A stretch of DNA of 6,446 nt from Listeria marthii FSL S4-120. GTDB taxonomy: Bacteria > Bacillota > Bacilli > Lactobacillales > Listeriaceae. The translations under genes were made by a program, and so were the position numbers. Below are positions 1 through 5,878 of this stretch, piece after piece (within the stretch, counting starts at the first letter, position 1; every line of letters begins with the position of its first letter). The notes below the pieces were generated by a model. The model did not search any database. It saw only the letters and a list, made by a program, of their open reading frames with translations, and was not told the DNA's origin. The stretch lies in contig CM001047.1 in NCBI GenBank assembly GCA_000183865.1, positions 1,097,277 to 1,103,722 of the forward strand, in the 5' to 3' direction.

Positions 1-275
1 TCTTTTTTTTAATTAAAATGGGCTTGCAGCAATATGCGGACGTTCATTTAGAAAAAATGCATTATTTAGAAGTGGATGAAGTATTTATTCCGACAAAAAT
101 GCATATCGGCGCACCGTCCATTCCAGTTGTAAGTGAAGGCGATATCGTGAAAAAAGGGGACTTAATTGCGAAGATTCCTGATACGGCTCTTGGGGCAAAT
201 ATCCATGCGAGCATTGACGGTCAAATTATCCGTATAACCGAAGAACAAGTTCATATTAAGAAGGTGATGTCATGA
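1..275 (+). CDS. pduS: PduS cobalamin reductase, C-terminal fragment
   Basis: This is the 3' end of a gene entering from the left edge; the open frame starts at base 3 and gives about 90 residues before the TGA at 273-275. The remaining part resembles the C-terminal barrel-sandwich region of PduS (RnfC-like): an HIGAPSIPVV stretch, a KKGDLIAKI turn, and GANIHASIDGQI. PduS is known as a flavin and 4Fe-4S cob(III)alamin reductase inside the propanediol microcompartment, where it keeps B12 usable by diol dehydratase and the adenosyltransferase. The cluster-binding cysteines and flavin region would lie upstream and cannot be checked. The ATG at 18 is internal to the family alignment, so it is not a real start. 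The stop overlaps the pduT start by 4 nt (ATGA), implying translational coupling; PduS is known to interact with PduT. Confidence 0.88.
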   Translation, partial: FFLIKMGLQQYADVHLEKMHYLEVDEVFIPTKMHIGAPSIPVVSEGDIVKKGDLIAKIPDTALGANIHASIDGQIIRITEEQVHIKKVMS

Positions 276-826
276 AAATGGATACATTAGGATTTCTCGA
301 ATTAAATAGTATTTCGAAAGGCATCGAAGCGGTCGACACAATGCTAAAAGCGGCCAATTCAGAATTGATTTATGCAAAAGCAAGCTGTCCAGGAAAGTAT
401 TATATTTTAATTGCTGGAACAGTGGATTCAGTGGCGCAATCAATTGAAGCAGGTACGAAGATTGGTGCGGCCAATATCGTTGGTAACTTAGTGATTCCAC
501 GTGTGTCTGACCAAGTGATTAAAGCGATTAATAAAACCGAAGTACCGGATGAAATGAACGCGGTTGGAGTTATGGAATATTATTCTTGCTCTGGTTCGAT
601 TATTGCTGCAGATGCCGCAGTAAAAGCAGCCGATGTGCAGTTACTGGATATTCGTTTGGCGACTGGGATTGCTGGTAAATCATTCGTTGTGTTAACAGGT
701 GATACAGCAGCATGTGAGGCGGCAGTAGAAGCTGGACTTGCGGCGGCTAAAGAAGAAGCACTTTTAATTAATAAAGTAGTTATTCCAAGACCGCGAAAAG
801 AAGTTTTTGAGAGTTTAATCTACTAA
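272..826 (+). CDS. pduT: PduT tandem-BMC shell protein with Fe-S pore
   Basis: A 184-residue protein with two BMC domains (about residues 4-85 and 96-180), the usual PduT length. Each domain shows the BMC signature: GFLELNSISKGIEAVDTML in the first, VMEYYSCSGSIIAADAAV in the second, each ending in a VIPR segment. PduT forms pseudohexameric trimers, and one cysteine per subunit binds a 4Fe-4S cluster in the central pore; Cys106, in the YSCSGS turn of domain 2, is the likely ligand. Cys39 (ASCPGKYY) is at the equivalent place in domain 1 and is worth noting. The likely role is moving electrons across the shell to PduS. The start at 272 has AAGGTG at 261-266 at good spacing; a second ATG at 278 would remove two residues. 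The gene overlaps pduS by 4 nt and is followed by a terminator. Confidence 0.93.
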   Translation: MKMDTLGFLELNSISKGIEAVDTMLKAANSELIYAKASCPGKYYILIAGTVDSVAQSIEAGTKIGAANIVGNLVIPRVSDQVIKAINKTEVPDEMNAVGVMEYYSCSGSIIAADAAVKAADVQLLDIRLATGIAGKSFVVLTGDTAACEAAVEAGLAAAKEEALLINKVVIPRPRKEVFESLIY

Positions 827-861
827 AAAGATAACACTATATTGTCATAGAGTTTTTGAAG

Positions 862-895
862 AAGGCGCGCACTAACTGGAGTTGCGTGCCTTTTA
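862..895 (+). terminator. Rho-independent terminator after pduT
   Basis: AAGGCGCGCA (862-871) pairs with TGCGTGCCTT (883-892), a 10 bp stem with one G-U pair, an 11 nt loop and a short T run (891-894). The T tract is short, so termination may be partial and act as an attenuator between the first pdu segment and pduU. Confidence 0.7.
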
Positions 896-901
896 TACAA
901 T

Positions 902-930
902 CTGACAAAATAGTGGCGCCTAAATATGAT
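902..930 (+). promoter_or_regulatory. Sigma-A promoter for pduU-pduV-cblS-cobUSC
   Basis: CTGACA at 902-907 and TATGAT at 925-930 each match the sigma-A consensus at 5 of 6 positions and are exactly 17 bp apart. Transcription would start near 937, leaving a leader of about 37 nt before the pduU ATG. The promoter lies just downstream of the terminator after pduT, so it would make the pduU-to-cobC segment separately transcribable. No copy of the CGGCA repeat seen upstream of pduA occurs here. Not experimentally verified. Confidence 0.65.
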
Positions 931-960
931 AGGATTATTTTGAGATAGTTTGTCTAGATG

Positions 961-965
961 AGGAG
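961..965 (+). promoter_or_regulatory. Ribosome binding site that fixes the pduU start
   Basis: AGGAG at 961-965 lies 8 nt before the ATG at 974. The in-frame GTG at 965 overlaps this site and is therefore not the start. Confidence 0.75.
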
Positions 966-973
966 TGAATAAA

Positions 974-1324
974 ATGGGTTTTGATGATAATAAAGAACGT
1001 GTAATACAAGAATATGTACCAGGTAAACAGGTGACGCTTGCGCATTTAATCGCCAATCCGAACCGTGATATTTATACAAAATTAGGATTAGAAGATGGCG
1101 CGACTGCGATTGGGATTTTAACCATCACACCAAGTGAAGCTTCGATTATTGCAAGTGATATTGCGACAAAATCAGGTGATGTTCAAATTGGTTTTATTGA
1201 TCGTTTCAGTGGTTCCGTTGTACTAACTGGCGATGTTTCTTCCGTTGAAGCTGCTTTACAACAAGTAGTTTTTTCATTAAACGAAATTTTGGACTTCTCG
1301 ATTCCAAAAATTACTAGGAGCTGA
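974..1324 (+). CDS. pduU: PduU circularly permuted BMC shell protein
   Basis: A 116-residue protein, the same length as the enterobacterial PduU. It carries the nearly invariant N-terminal stretch [19 protein letters not shown] and the core [18 protein letters not shown], with [15 protein letters not shown] near the end. PduU has a permuted BMC fold in which the N-terminal segment forms a small beta-barrel that plugs the hexamer pore. It is a minor shell component and has been reported to contact PduV in other bacteria. The ATG at 974 is chosen because of the AGGAG at 961-965 and the length match. It is the first gene after the internal terminator and promoter, and pduV follows after 5 nt. 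Confidence 0.95.
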   Translation: MGFDDNKERVIQEYVPGKQVTLAHLIANPNRDIYTKLGLEDGATAIGILTITPSEASIIASDIATKSGDVQIGFIDRFSGSVVLTGDVSSVEAALQQVVFSLNEILDFSIPKITRS

Positions 1325-1329
1325 GTCGT

Positions 1330-1761
1330 TTGAAAAAAATGATGGTAATGGGCTCGGTCGGTTGTGGCAAAACAACGCTGTGCCAAAAATTGCATGGTTA
1401 CGATATTTTATATAAGAAAACACAAGCTGTGGAGTACTTTCAAGAGATGATTGATACTCCCGGCGAATTTGTACAACATAGACAACTTTACAGTGCGCTC
1501 ACAGTGACGGCAGCAGATGCGTCGGTGATTGCGATTTTACAAAGTGTTTCGGAGAAGAAGCAGACATTTTCACCAATGTTTGCCAGTATTTTTGCTAAAC
1601 CGGTTATTGGGATTGTCACAAAAGTGGATTTAGCGGAATCGGATAAAGACATTGAGCGAGCTGAGCGGGAACTACGCATGGCTGGCGCGAAGCATATTTT
1701 TTATATTTCTTCGGTGGATGAAACAGGAATTGAAGAACTTCGGGCATATTTGGAAGATTAA
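1330..1761 (+). CDS. pduV: PduV small GTPase-like microcompartment protein
   Basis: A 143-residue Ras-like P-loop protein of the PduV/EutP family. Visible motifs are Walker A GSVGCGKTT (8-16), the G3 region IDTPGEFVQHR (41-51), G4 TKVD (97-100) and a G5-like ISSVDETG (126-133). KKTQAVEYF (29-37) sits where family members carry KKTQA. In Salmonella, PduV sits on the outside of the microcompartment and is linked to its movement and positioning; its exact role remains unclear. The start is a rare TTG at 1330, because the AGGAG at 1316-1320 (inside the end of pduU) is 9 nt from it but 18 nt from the ATG at 1339. Starting at the ATG would also cut into the first beta strand. It lies between pduU and cblS, with 24 nt before cblS. 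Confidence 0.92.
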   Translation: MKKMMVMGSVGCGKTTLCQKLHGYDILYKKTQAVEYFQEMIDTPGEFVQHRQLYSALTVTAADASVIAILQSVSEKKQTFSPMFASIFAKPVIGIVTKVDLAESDKDIERAERELRMAGAKHIFYISSVDETGIEELRAYLED

Positions 1762-1785
1762 ATTTTATTAAGTGGAGGTTTTTTT

Positions 1786-2535
1786 ATGCCTCAAGTGAGG
1801 GATTTATCTGTAATTGATGTGCCAGGTGGTTGTATTTTGACGAGCTGTGATATTAGTGCTGGATTCGGCGAGAAAGCGCATGATGGCTTGATGGTCGCGC
1901 CTGAAGTGACAGCTCGTTTGACTTTGCGGGTTGCTCTAATTGAAATGCTTGCTTCCGGTGCGGAGGTAGTATCGGTCAGTGATGTTGTCGGAGCCGAAAT
2001 GGAACCTACTGGTAGACGTGTCATCGCAGGGCTGAAGGACGAACTAGTTAAAGCGAATTTAAGTTATATCGAATTAAATGGTAGTACAGAAGAAAATATG
2101 AAAGTAACTCAAACCAGCGTAGGGGTTCTCGTAACTGGTTTTGCGACTAAAGCTGCACTAAAGCTAGTAAATGTGCATGAAGCTGCGGTCTTATTTGCGT
2201 TTGGCACACCGATTGTCGGCGCGGAAGTTTTGCAAAAAATGGCGGAATTGCCAGATTATCAATTGGTGAAAAAGTTAATTGCAGATAGCGCGGTGCTTGA
2301 AGTAGTACCTGTTGGTTCAAAAGGAATGGCATACGAGGCCCATATTTTAGCGCGACTAAATGACGCCGTTTTTATTGCGAACGATGCTTTTAGTGAAGCG
2401 ACAATGAATAAAACTGCGGGGCCAGCATCTGTTATTTTGGCCGCGGTTAAAATGAATGATGTAACAGCCTTTGAGCGAGAGTTTCTAGGTGCTAAACGTA
2501 TTGGGGAGTTGCGAGGAAATGAGGAATGTACATGA
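1786..2535 (+). CDS. cblS: Alpha-ribazole kinase CblS (AIR synthase-related)
   Basis: A 249-residue protein resembling the PurM/AIR-synthase ATP-binding fold: SCDISAGFGEKAHD (20-33), RVALIEMLASGAE (48-60), and NGSTEENMKVTQTSVGVLVTG (98-118), in the position of the family's nucleotide/phosphate loop. In L. innocua the gene next to cobU at this place encodes CblS, which phosphorylates alpha-ribazole to alpha-ribazole-5'-phosphate. With the transporter CblT, it bypasses CobT for making the lower ligand of B12. The assignment here comes from synteny and remembered family features, not an alignment. A strong GGAGG (1774-1778) precedes the ATG by 7 nt. Its end overlaps cobU. CblT is not in the window. 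An older annotation would be 'hypothetical or AIR synthase-related protein'. Confidence 0.82.
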   Translation: MPQVRDLSVIDVPGGCILTSCDISAGFGEKAHDGLMVAPEVTARLTLRVALIEMLASGAEVVSVSDVVGAEMEPTGRRVIAGLKDELVKANLSYIELNGSTEENMKVTQTSVGVLVTGFATKAALKLVNVHEAAVLFAFGTPIVGAEVLQKMAELPDYQLVKKLIADSAVLEVVPVGSKGMAYEAHILARLNDAVFIANDAFSEATMNKTAGPASVILAAVKMNDVTAFEREFLGAKRIGELRGNEECT

Positions 2536-3089
2536 GTGAAATGATGCTTGTAACTGGTGGAGCGAGAAGTGGCAAGAGTAGCTTTGCTGAAAAAGAGGCG
2601 GCCAAGTATGGCCGTGTTTTATATGTAGCAACTGGGATTGCGTATGAGAATGATACGGAGTTCCAAGCCAGAATCAAAAAACATCAGGCCACTCGTCCAG
2701 CGAATTGGGATACCTTCGAGAGTTTTCAAGGAATTGCAGCATATTTGGATCAACATTCGAACAACTATGATGTGATAATGCTTGATTGTGTGACGATGCT
2801 AGTAACTAATTTGTTTTTTACTTTGCTTGGTGAGCGGGAGTTGACGAATGAGATTGCGGATGAAGTCGAGGCGGGAATTCAGTCAGAAGTTCGGGCGATT
2901 TTAACAGCTGGTAAGAATTCTTCTGCTAAACTTATTTTTGTGACAAATGAGATAGGGCTTGGTGTCGTTCCTGAAAATAAGCTTACTCGTGTTTTTAGGG
3001 ATATTATCGGCCGGATAAATCAGCAAATCGCGATGCAAGTAGAAGAAGTTTATTTTGTCGTAAGCGGCATTCCGAAAAGGTGGAAGTAA
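2532..3089 (+). CDS. cobU: CobU cobinamide kinase / cobinamide-phosphate guanylyltransferase
   Basis: A 185-residue bifunctional enzyme that phosphorylates adenosylcobinamide and then transfers GMP to it, giving AdoCbi-GDP. Seen in the sequence: P-loop GGARSGKSS (9-17), YVATG (31-35), [14 protein letters not shown] (46-59), in which His51 probably matches the guanylated histidine of the Salmonella enzyme, [13 protein letters not shown], and [12 protein letters not shown] with the C-terminal [13 protein letters not shown]. The ATG at 2532 overlaps the cblS stop as ATGA and has GAGG (2521-2524) 7 nt upstream. An in-frame ATG at 2526 would add two residues and could use GAGG at 2513-2516, so the start is uncertain by 6 nt. 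cobS follows after 1 nt. Confidence 0.93.
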   Translation: MSEMMLVTGGARSGKSSFAEKEAAKYGRVLYVATGIAYENDTEFQARIKKHQATRPANWDTFESFQGIAAYLDQHSNNYDVIMLDCVTMLVTNLFFTLLGERELTNEIADEVEAGIQSEVRAILTAGKNSSAKLIFVTNEIGLGVVPENKLTRVFRDIIGRINQQIAMQVEEVYFVVSGIPKRWK

Positions 3090-3090
3090 T

Positions 3091-3837
3091 ATGAAAACAT
3101 TGATTTTACTAATTCAATTCTTTACGCGAATTCCGCTACCTATCCAAATTAATATGGATGAAATCAACTTAAAAAAAGGGAGCGCTTTGCTTCCGTTTGT
3201 CGGAGTGATTATTGGCGCTTGGAATTGGCTCGTTTTTACTTTGGTGGCGTTTGTTATGCCTTTACCAGTGGCGATTATTGCGGGGCTTTTTGCAGAAATC
3301 ATCATTACTGGTGGATTCCATGTCGATGCACTGGCGGATACGGCGGATGGGCTGTTTTCTTCACGAAAAAGAGAGCGGATGTTGGAAATTATGAAAGATA
3401 GTCGCGTTGGTGCGAATGGCGTGATTGCGATTTGTTTTTATTTTCTTTTCTATGGTGCCTTATTCCTGTCTGTTCCTGATGTACAGCAAATTGGTTGGTT
3501 ATTTTTCGTATTGCCGATTGTTGCTAAAGGTGTGACGATGCTGCTTTTTGCAAGAATGACATATGCGGGATCAAAAGAAGGTCTAGGTTCGATTTTTCTA
3601 GGAGTTCCATGGTGGCCGATTGTGATTGCGCAAGTGATTGTGTTAGCTACATTGGGACTGTTTTTCTCCTATATTGGTGTCATTGCTTATGTTGGCGTAG
3701 TTTTATTTACGATTATTTACCGGACGTTTGTTTATCAGCGAATTGGTGGAATGAACGGGGATACGCTTGGTGCGGGTGGACAAATGGGGCAACTTATCTG
3801 TTTATTTTGCCTAGTACTGCTTTGGGGGTTGATTTAA
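3091..3837 (+). CDS. cobS: CobS cobalamin synthase (AdoCbi-GDP ribazoletransferase)
   Basis: A 248-residue polytopic membrane protein that joins AdoCbi-GDP to alpha-ribazole(-phosphate), the last assembly step of the nucleotide loop. The CobS signature is clear: [17 protein letters not shown] (74-90), with Asp79, Asp83 and Asp86 as likely metal ligands, then [12 protein letters not shown] (99-110), and the C-terminal [17 protein letters not shown] (218-234). Hydrophobic stretches at about 33-56, 58-74, 108-127, 134-153, 172-192, 194-210 and 230-247 are probable transmembrane or membrane-embedded helices. The length is typical. The ribosome binding site AAAGGTGG (3077-3084) is inside the end of cobU. 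The cobC start codon directly follows the stop codon with no gap. Confidence 0.95.
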   Translation: MKTLILLIQFFTRIPLPIQINMDEINLKKGSALLPFVGVIIGAWNWLVFTLVAFVMPLPVAIIAGLFAEIIITGGFHVDALADTADGLFSSRKRERMLEIMKDSRVGANGVIAICFYFLFYGALFLSVPDVQQIGWLFFVLPIVAKGVTMLLFARMTYAGSKEGLGSIFLGVPWWPIVIAQVIVLATLGLFFSYIGVIAYVGVVLFTIIYRTFVYQRIGGMNGDTLGAGGQMGQLICLFCLVLLWGLI

Positions 3838-4413
3838 GTGCAACTTATTTTTGTGCGACACGGGGAAACGGACTGGAATGTGGCGAAAAAATATTGTGGT
3901 CAGCTAGATGTTGCTTTGAATGAACATGGAGTTCAGCAAATGGAGCAGCTCCGTGAAAAGCTTGACAAGTACTCGGTTGATTTAGTTGTTACGAGTAATC
4001 TTACGCGAGTGAAGCAGTCGGCAAATATTTTAAGCAATGCTAAGGCGCTTCGTTTTTCGGCGTTGAATGAAATGGACTTCGGTGATTTTGAAGGTTATAC
4101 ATACCAGGAAATTAGCGCTAAGTTCCCCGAGGCTTGGGATGAATACTGTAACAATTGGCAAACTGCCTCATTTCCAAACGGGGAGAGTTTTCCGATTTTT
4201 TATGAAAGAGTGATTGCTACCTTTGAAGCAGAAATGGAAAAATGGCAGCAATTTGATACGGTATTGCTCGTAGGTCATCTTGGTGTTTTACGAGTTATTG
4301 CGCTTTTTTTACAAAAACAAACTATAGCACAATATTGGGATGCCGATTTTAAGCAAGGGTGTTATTCGTTCTGGGACAGTGAGTCTCAATGCTTTCTTAT
4401 TTCTAATCAATAG
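3838..4413 (+). CDS. cobC: CobC alpha-ribazole phosphatase, histidine phosphatase family
   Basis: A 191-residue histidine-phosphatase (phosphoglycerate-mutase-like) protein. It shows the RHGET catalytic motif (His8 phosphorylated, Arg7), a second arginine in SNLTRVKQSA (Arg57), the acid in NEMDFGDFEG (Glu78), and the second histidine in VGHLGVLR (His147). Placement at the end of cobU-cobS identifies it as CobC, which removes the phosphate from adenosylcobalamin-5'-phosphate or alpha-ribazole-phosphate. Family members act on varied phosphates, so the substrate is inferred from context. The start is GTG at 3838, directly after the cobS stop, with GGGGG (3824-3828) as a plausible ribosome binding site. 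A short terminator follows. Confidence 0.9.
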   Translation: MQLIFVRHGETDWNVAKKYCGQLDVALNEHGVQQMEQLREKLDKYSVDLVVTSNLTRVKQSANILSNAKALRFSALNEMDFGDFEGYTYQEISAKFPEAWDEYCNNWQTASFPNGESFPIFYERVIATFEAEMEKWQQFDTVLLVGHLGVLRVIALFLQKQTIAQYWDADFKQGCYSFWDSESQCFLISNQ

Positions 4414-4430
4414 TAGAATTTTGTCGTTTC

Positions 4431-4449
4431 AGCCGAAAGTGGCTTTTTT
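4431..4449 (+). terminator. Short terminator after cobC
   Basis: AGCC (4431-4434) pairs with GGCT (4441-4444) around a 6 nt loop, followed by six T (4444-4449). The stem is only 4 bp, so termination may be leaky. It ends the cobU-cobS-cobC run just before the riboswitch promoter. Confidence 0.5.
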
Positions 4450-4462
4450 GTAAGCGCTTTGT
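4448..4462 (+). promoter_or_regulatory. Cre-like (CcpA) element at AspocR promoter
   Basis: TTGTAAGCGCTTTGT fits the cre consensus WTGNAANCGNWNNCW except for the C at position 14. It lies immediately upstream of the extended -10 of the riboswitch transcript and shares TGTAAGCGC exactly with the element at the pocR promoter. Binding is inferred only. Confidence 0.35.
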
Positions 4463-4470
4463 GGTAAGAT
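4462..4470 (+). promoter_or_regulatory. Extended -10 promoter for riboswitch/AspocR
   Basis: TGGTAAGAT at 4462-4470 is an extended -10 (TGn plus TAAGAT). No good -35 is present; the T tract of the cobC terminator occupies that position. Transcription from here would start near 4477, about 10 nt before the first paired base of the aptamer, which fits a riboswitch leader. Inferred from sequence only. Confidence 0.45.
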
Positions 4471-4485
4471 GTAGGTAGTTAAATA

Positions 4486-4716
4486 GGTCTTATGTTGGTG
4501 GAATGTGTTTGCATTTCTGAAAGAGGAATTCGGTGCGATGCCGAAACTGCCCCCGCAACTGTAAGGTGGACAAGAATTGAGGTAGCCACTGTACGTTTTT
4601 AGCGTATGGGAAGGTTCAATTATTGGAGGAAGCCAAGTCAGGATACTCGCCAAATAAGCCGGAAGCAACTCTTTTTCGGGGTCCTAAAAAGCGTATGCGA
4701 GTAGTGTAGCTTTTTT
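4486..4716 (+). promoter_or_regulatory. rli39: Cobalamin riboswitch with terminator platform (Rli39-like)
   Basis: The conserved core of the B12 riboswitch is complete: AGAGGAAT (4522-4529), the CGGTGC...GCCG hairpin (4531-4543), CTGCCCCCGCAACTGTAAGG (4547-4566), GCCACTG (4585-4591), GGGAAGG (4608-4614) and the B12-box AAGTCAGGATACTCGCC (4635-4651). A plausible closing stem P1 pairs GGtCTTAT (4486-4493, one bulged T) with ATAAGCC (4654-4660). Downstream is an intrinsic terminator (4686-4716), so B12 binding should stop transcription. Unusually, no cobalamin gene follows on this strand; what follows is the convergent pocR gene in antisense. In L. monocytogenes this element is known as Rli39 and controls the antisense RNA AspocR. 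Confidence 0.95.
4686..4716 (+). terminator. Riboswitch expression-platform terminator
   Basis: AAAAAGC (4686-4692) and TATGC (4694-4698, after one bulged G) pair with GTGTA (4704-4708) and GCTTTTT (4709-4715), with loop GAGTA and a run of six T (4711-4716). The inner helix includes two G-U pairs. GCGAGTA (4697-4703), covering the tip of this hairpin, is exactly complementary to TACTCGC (4644-4650) of the aptamer, giving the competing antiterminator. Confidence 0.8.
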
Positions 4717-4727
4717 GCTATGCATAA

Positions 4728-4759
4728 ACTCTCATTCGATAATGGATGAAAGTTTTTTT
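4728..4759 (+). terminator. Second hairpin with T tail after riboswitch
   Basis: ACTCTCATT (4728-4736) pairs with GATGAAAGT (4745-4753), with one C-A mismatch and one terminal T-G pair, followed by seven T (4753-4759). The stem is AT-rich and interrupted, so its efficiency is unclear. It lies 11 nt beyond the expression-platform terminator on the same strand. Confidence 0.45.
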
Positions 4760-4773
4760 GTTTTTCAGGCAGC

Positions 4774-4811
4774 AAAAAAGTCATATTCGAACTTACTAGA
4801 ACATGACTTTT
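4774..4811 (-). terminator. pocR terminator (partly bidirectional)
   Basis: On the - strand a 13 bp stem, AAAAGTCATGTTC with GAATATGACTTTT (+ coordinates 4799-4811 and 4776-4788), closes a 10 nt loop and is followed by T residues to 4774. It starts 10 nt past the pocR stop. On the + strand the same hairpin ends in only four T, so antisense transcription from the riboswitch would be less affected. Confidence 0.8.
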
Positions 4812-4820
4812 GGAAAATAC

Positions 4821-5705
4821 TTATTTTAAGGTTTCTCGGTAGCCTTTTGGAGTTACATCAAATTCTTTACGAAAAACTTTACAGAAATAGCTCGTCTGCG
4901 TGAAGCCAAGGTTACGAGCGATATTATCAATCGACCAACGTGGATTTTTCAGCATCTCTTTCGCAAGGGACATTTTCTTTTGATTCACATAATTGATAAA
5001 GTTGACATTCATTTCTTTTTTGAAAAGCTTGCTGAAATAGTAGGAACTAAGGTAAACATGACTTGCTACTTCATCGAGGGTGATTGGACGGTTGAGGTTT
5101 TTCTCGATATACTTGAGGGCCTTCCGGATTTCTTTGTTATCTTCATGGTGCGTTACTTTTGTATGATGGAAAGCGATTTTTTGCTTTTGTTCTTCCCGGC
5201 TTTTTTCCATTTCGGATTTCAAGTAATACTGGGAAATAATCGTAAGCATTTCGGCAGAAGAGTTGATTTTTTTGGAGCTGAAAACAGGGACAGAGCGAAA
5301 CGCGGAAATAAGTTCTTTGTCGTTTTTCCAATCGGTTTCTTCTGTTTGGATATTGCCAACTTCGCTACTTTCTTCACAAATAACCTGGCCACTAAGCAAA
5401 AATCCACTAAGTTGATTCTCGACGACGATGGGTACTGAAAAATCAGTTAATCCGGCGTGGCATCGATAAATTAACGGCTTTCCGGTTTTGGAGGCTTCAA
5501 GTCCACCAAACATATCACATTTTTGGCAAAGGGAGCGATATTTGGGGTTGGAGCGAATGAGTTGGCAAAAAGGAGTAAAGTTACATAATCTAGAAACTTC
5601 GGTACCGTGTATATCTACAACAACTGAGGCTAAACTGGTTGCGGCTGAGAACTCATCCATCACTTTTTCAATGAGCATTTCGTTGCTTTTGGACTGTAGT
5701 AACAT
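4821..5705 (-). CDS. pocR: PocR, AraC-type activator of pdu and cob genes
   Basis: A 294-residue regulator. Residues about 8-165 form the PocR sensory domain (PAS-like), with cysteines at 41, 47, 60, 63 and 82; C60-x2-C63 and C82 are typical of the family. A charged linker (164-176) leads to an AraC/XylS DNA-binding domain (191-294) with two helix-turn-helix units, around ITLDEVASHVYLSSYYFSKL (208-227) and IDNIARNLGFTQTSYFCKVF (259-278). PocR activates the propanediol and cobalamin genes in response to 1,2-propanediol. The start has AAGGGG (- strand; + 5714-5719) at normal spacing. The gene faces away from pduA, its likely target, and is opposed by the riboswitch-controlled antisense RNA. The ligand is inferred from homologues. 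Confidence 0.92.
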   Translation of the reverse strand: MLLQSKSNEMLIEKVMDEFSAATSLASVVVDIHGTEVSRLCNFTPFCQLIRSNPKYRSLCQKCDMFGGLEASKTGKPLIYRCHAGLTDFSVPIVVENQLSGFLLSGQVICEESSEVGNIQTEETDWKNDKELISAFRSVPVFSSKKINSSAEMLTIISQYYLKSEMEKSREEQKQKIAFHHTKVTHHEDNKEIRKALKYIEKNLNRPITLDEVASHVYLSSYYFSKLFKKEMNVNFINYVNQKKMSLAKEMLKNPRWSIDNIARNLGFTQTSYFCKVFRKEFDVTPKGYRETLK

Positions 5706-5750
5706 AGCTATTCCCCTTTCGGCGATACTTGGCGTGTTTCTGTCGTTCTT

Positions 5751-5759
5751 AGTATAGCA
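5751..5759 (-). promoter_or_regulatory. Extended -10 promoter of pocR
   Basis: On the - strand TGCTATACT (+ 5751-5759) is an extended -10, with TATACT matching the consensus at 5 of 6. The -35 is poor (ATGTAA at 17 bp), as is usual for extended -10 promoters. It lies about 45 bp upstream of the pocR ATG. Confidence 0.6.
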
Positions 5760-5764
5760 TATTT

Positions 5765-5779
5765 ATAATGCGCTTACAT
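5765..5779 (-). promoter_or_regulatory. Cre-like (CcpA) element at pocR promoter
   Basis: Read on the - strand the 15-mer ATGTAAGCGCATTAT fits WTGNAANCGNWNNCW except for the C at position 14. It overlaps the -35 region of pocR, a position expected to repress. CcpA binding is inferred only. Confidence 0.35.
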
Positions 5780-5829
5780 TTTCTTGCCATGAAGATAACA
5801 ATATATTGCTAAGACTAATTTCATAAAGG

Positions 5830-5863
5830 AAAGCCCAAACCATGCATTACTGGATGGCTTTTT
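5830..5863 (+). terminator. First + strand hairpin upstream of pduA
   Basis: AAAGCC (5830-5835) pairs with GGCTTT (5857-5862), with an inner CCA/TGG helix (5840-5842 with 5851-5853) and five T (5859-5863). No gene on this strand ends here, so its natural client would be the antisense RNA covering pocR. Confidence 0.55.
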
Positions 5864-5878
5864 GTCGTTATTTTTTTT

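Noticed and set aside
1..17. The run of eight T at the left edge as a terminator or frameshift
   Set aside because: There is too little upstream sequence to show a hairpin, and the frame continues cleanly into the PduS C-terminus.
18..275. A stand-alone 85-residue protein starting at base 18
   Set aside because: The frame is open to the window edge and the sequence is the C-terminal part of PduS; no ribosome binding site precedes base 18.
965..973. GTG at 965 as the pduU start, giving 119 residues
   Set aside because: It overlaps the only ribosome binding site (AGGAG 961-965); the ATG at 974 has correct spacing and gives the standard 116 residues.
3609..3923. A 104-residue + strand frame overlapping cobS and cobC
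   Set aside because: It is out of frame with two well-supported genes, unusually rich in Cys and Trp, and has no ribosome binding site.
4429..4668. A 79-residue - strand frame across the riboswitch
   Set aside because: The region is fully explained by conserved cobalamin aptamer elements, and there is no start context on the - strand.
4715..4903. A 62-residue + strand frame just after the riboswitch terminator, as a riboswitch-controlled leader peptide
   Set aside because: There is no ribosome binding site, it runs through the pocR terminator and the antisense of pocR, and no family features are seen.
4980..5438. A 152-residue + strand frame antisense to pocR
   Set aside because: It is rich in Phe/Ile as expected from the complement of a coding gene, has no ribosome binding site, and mirrors the well-supported pocR frame.
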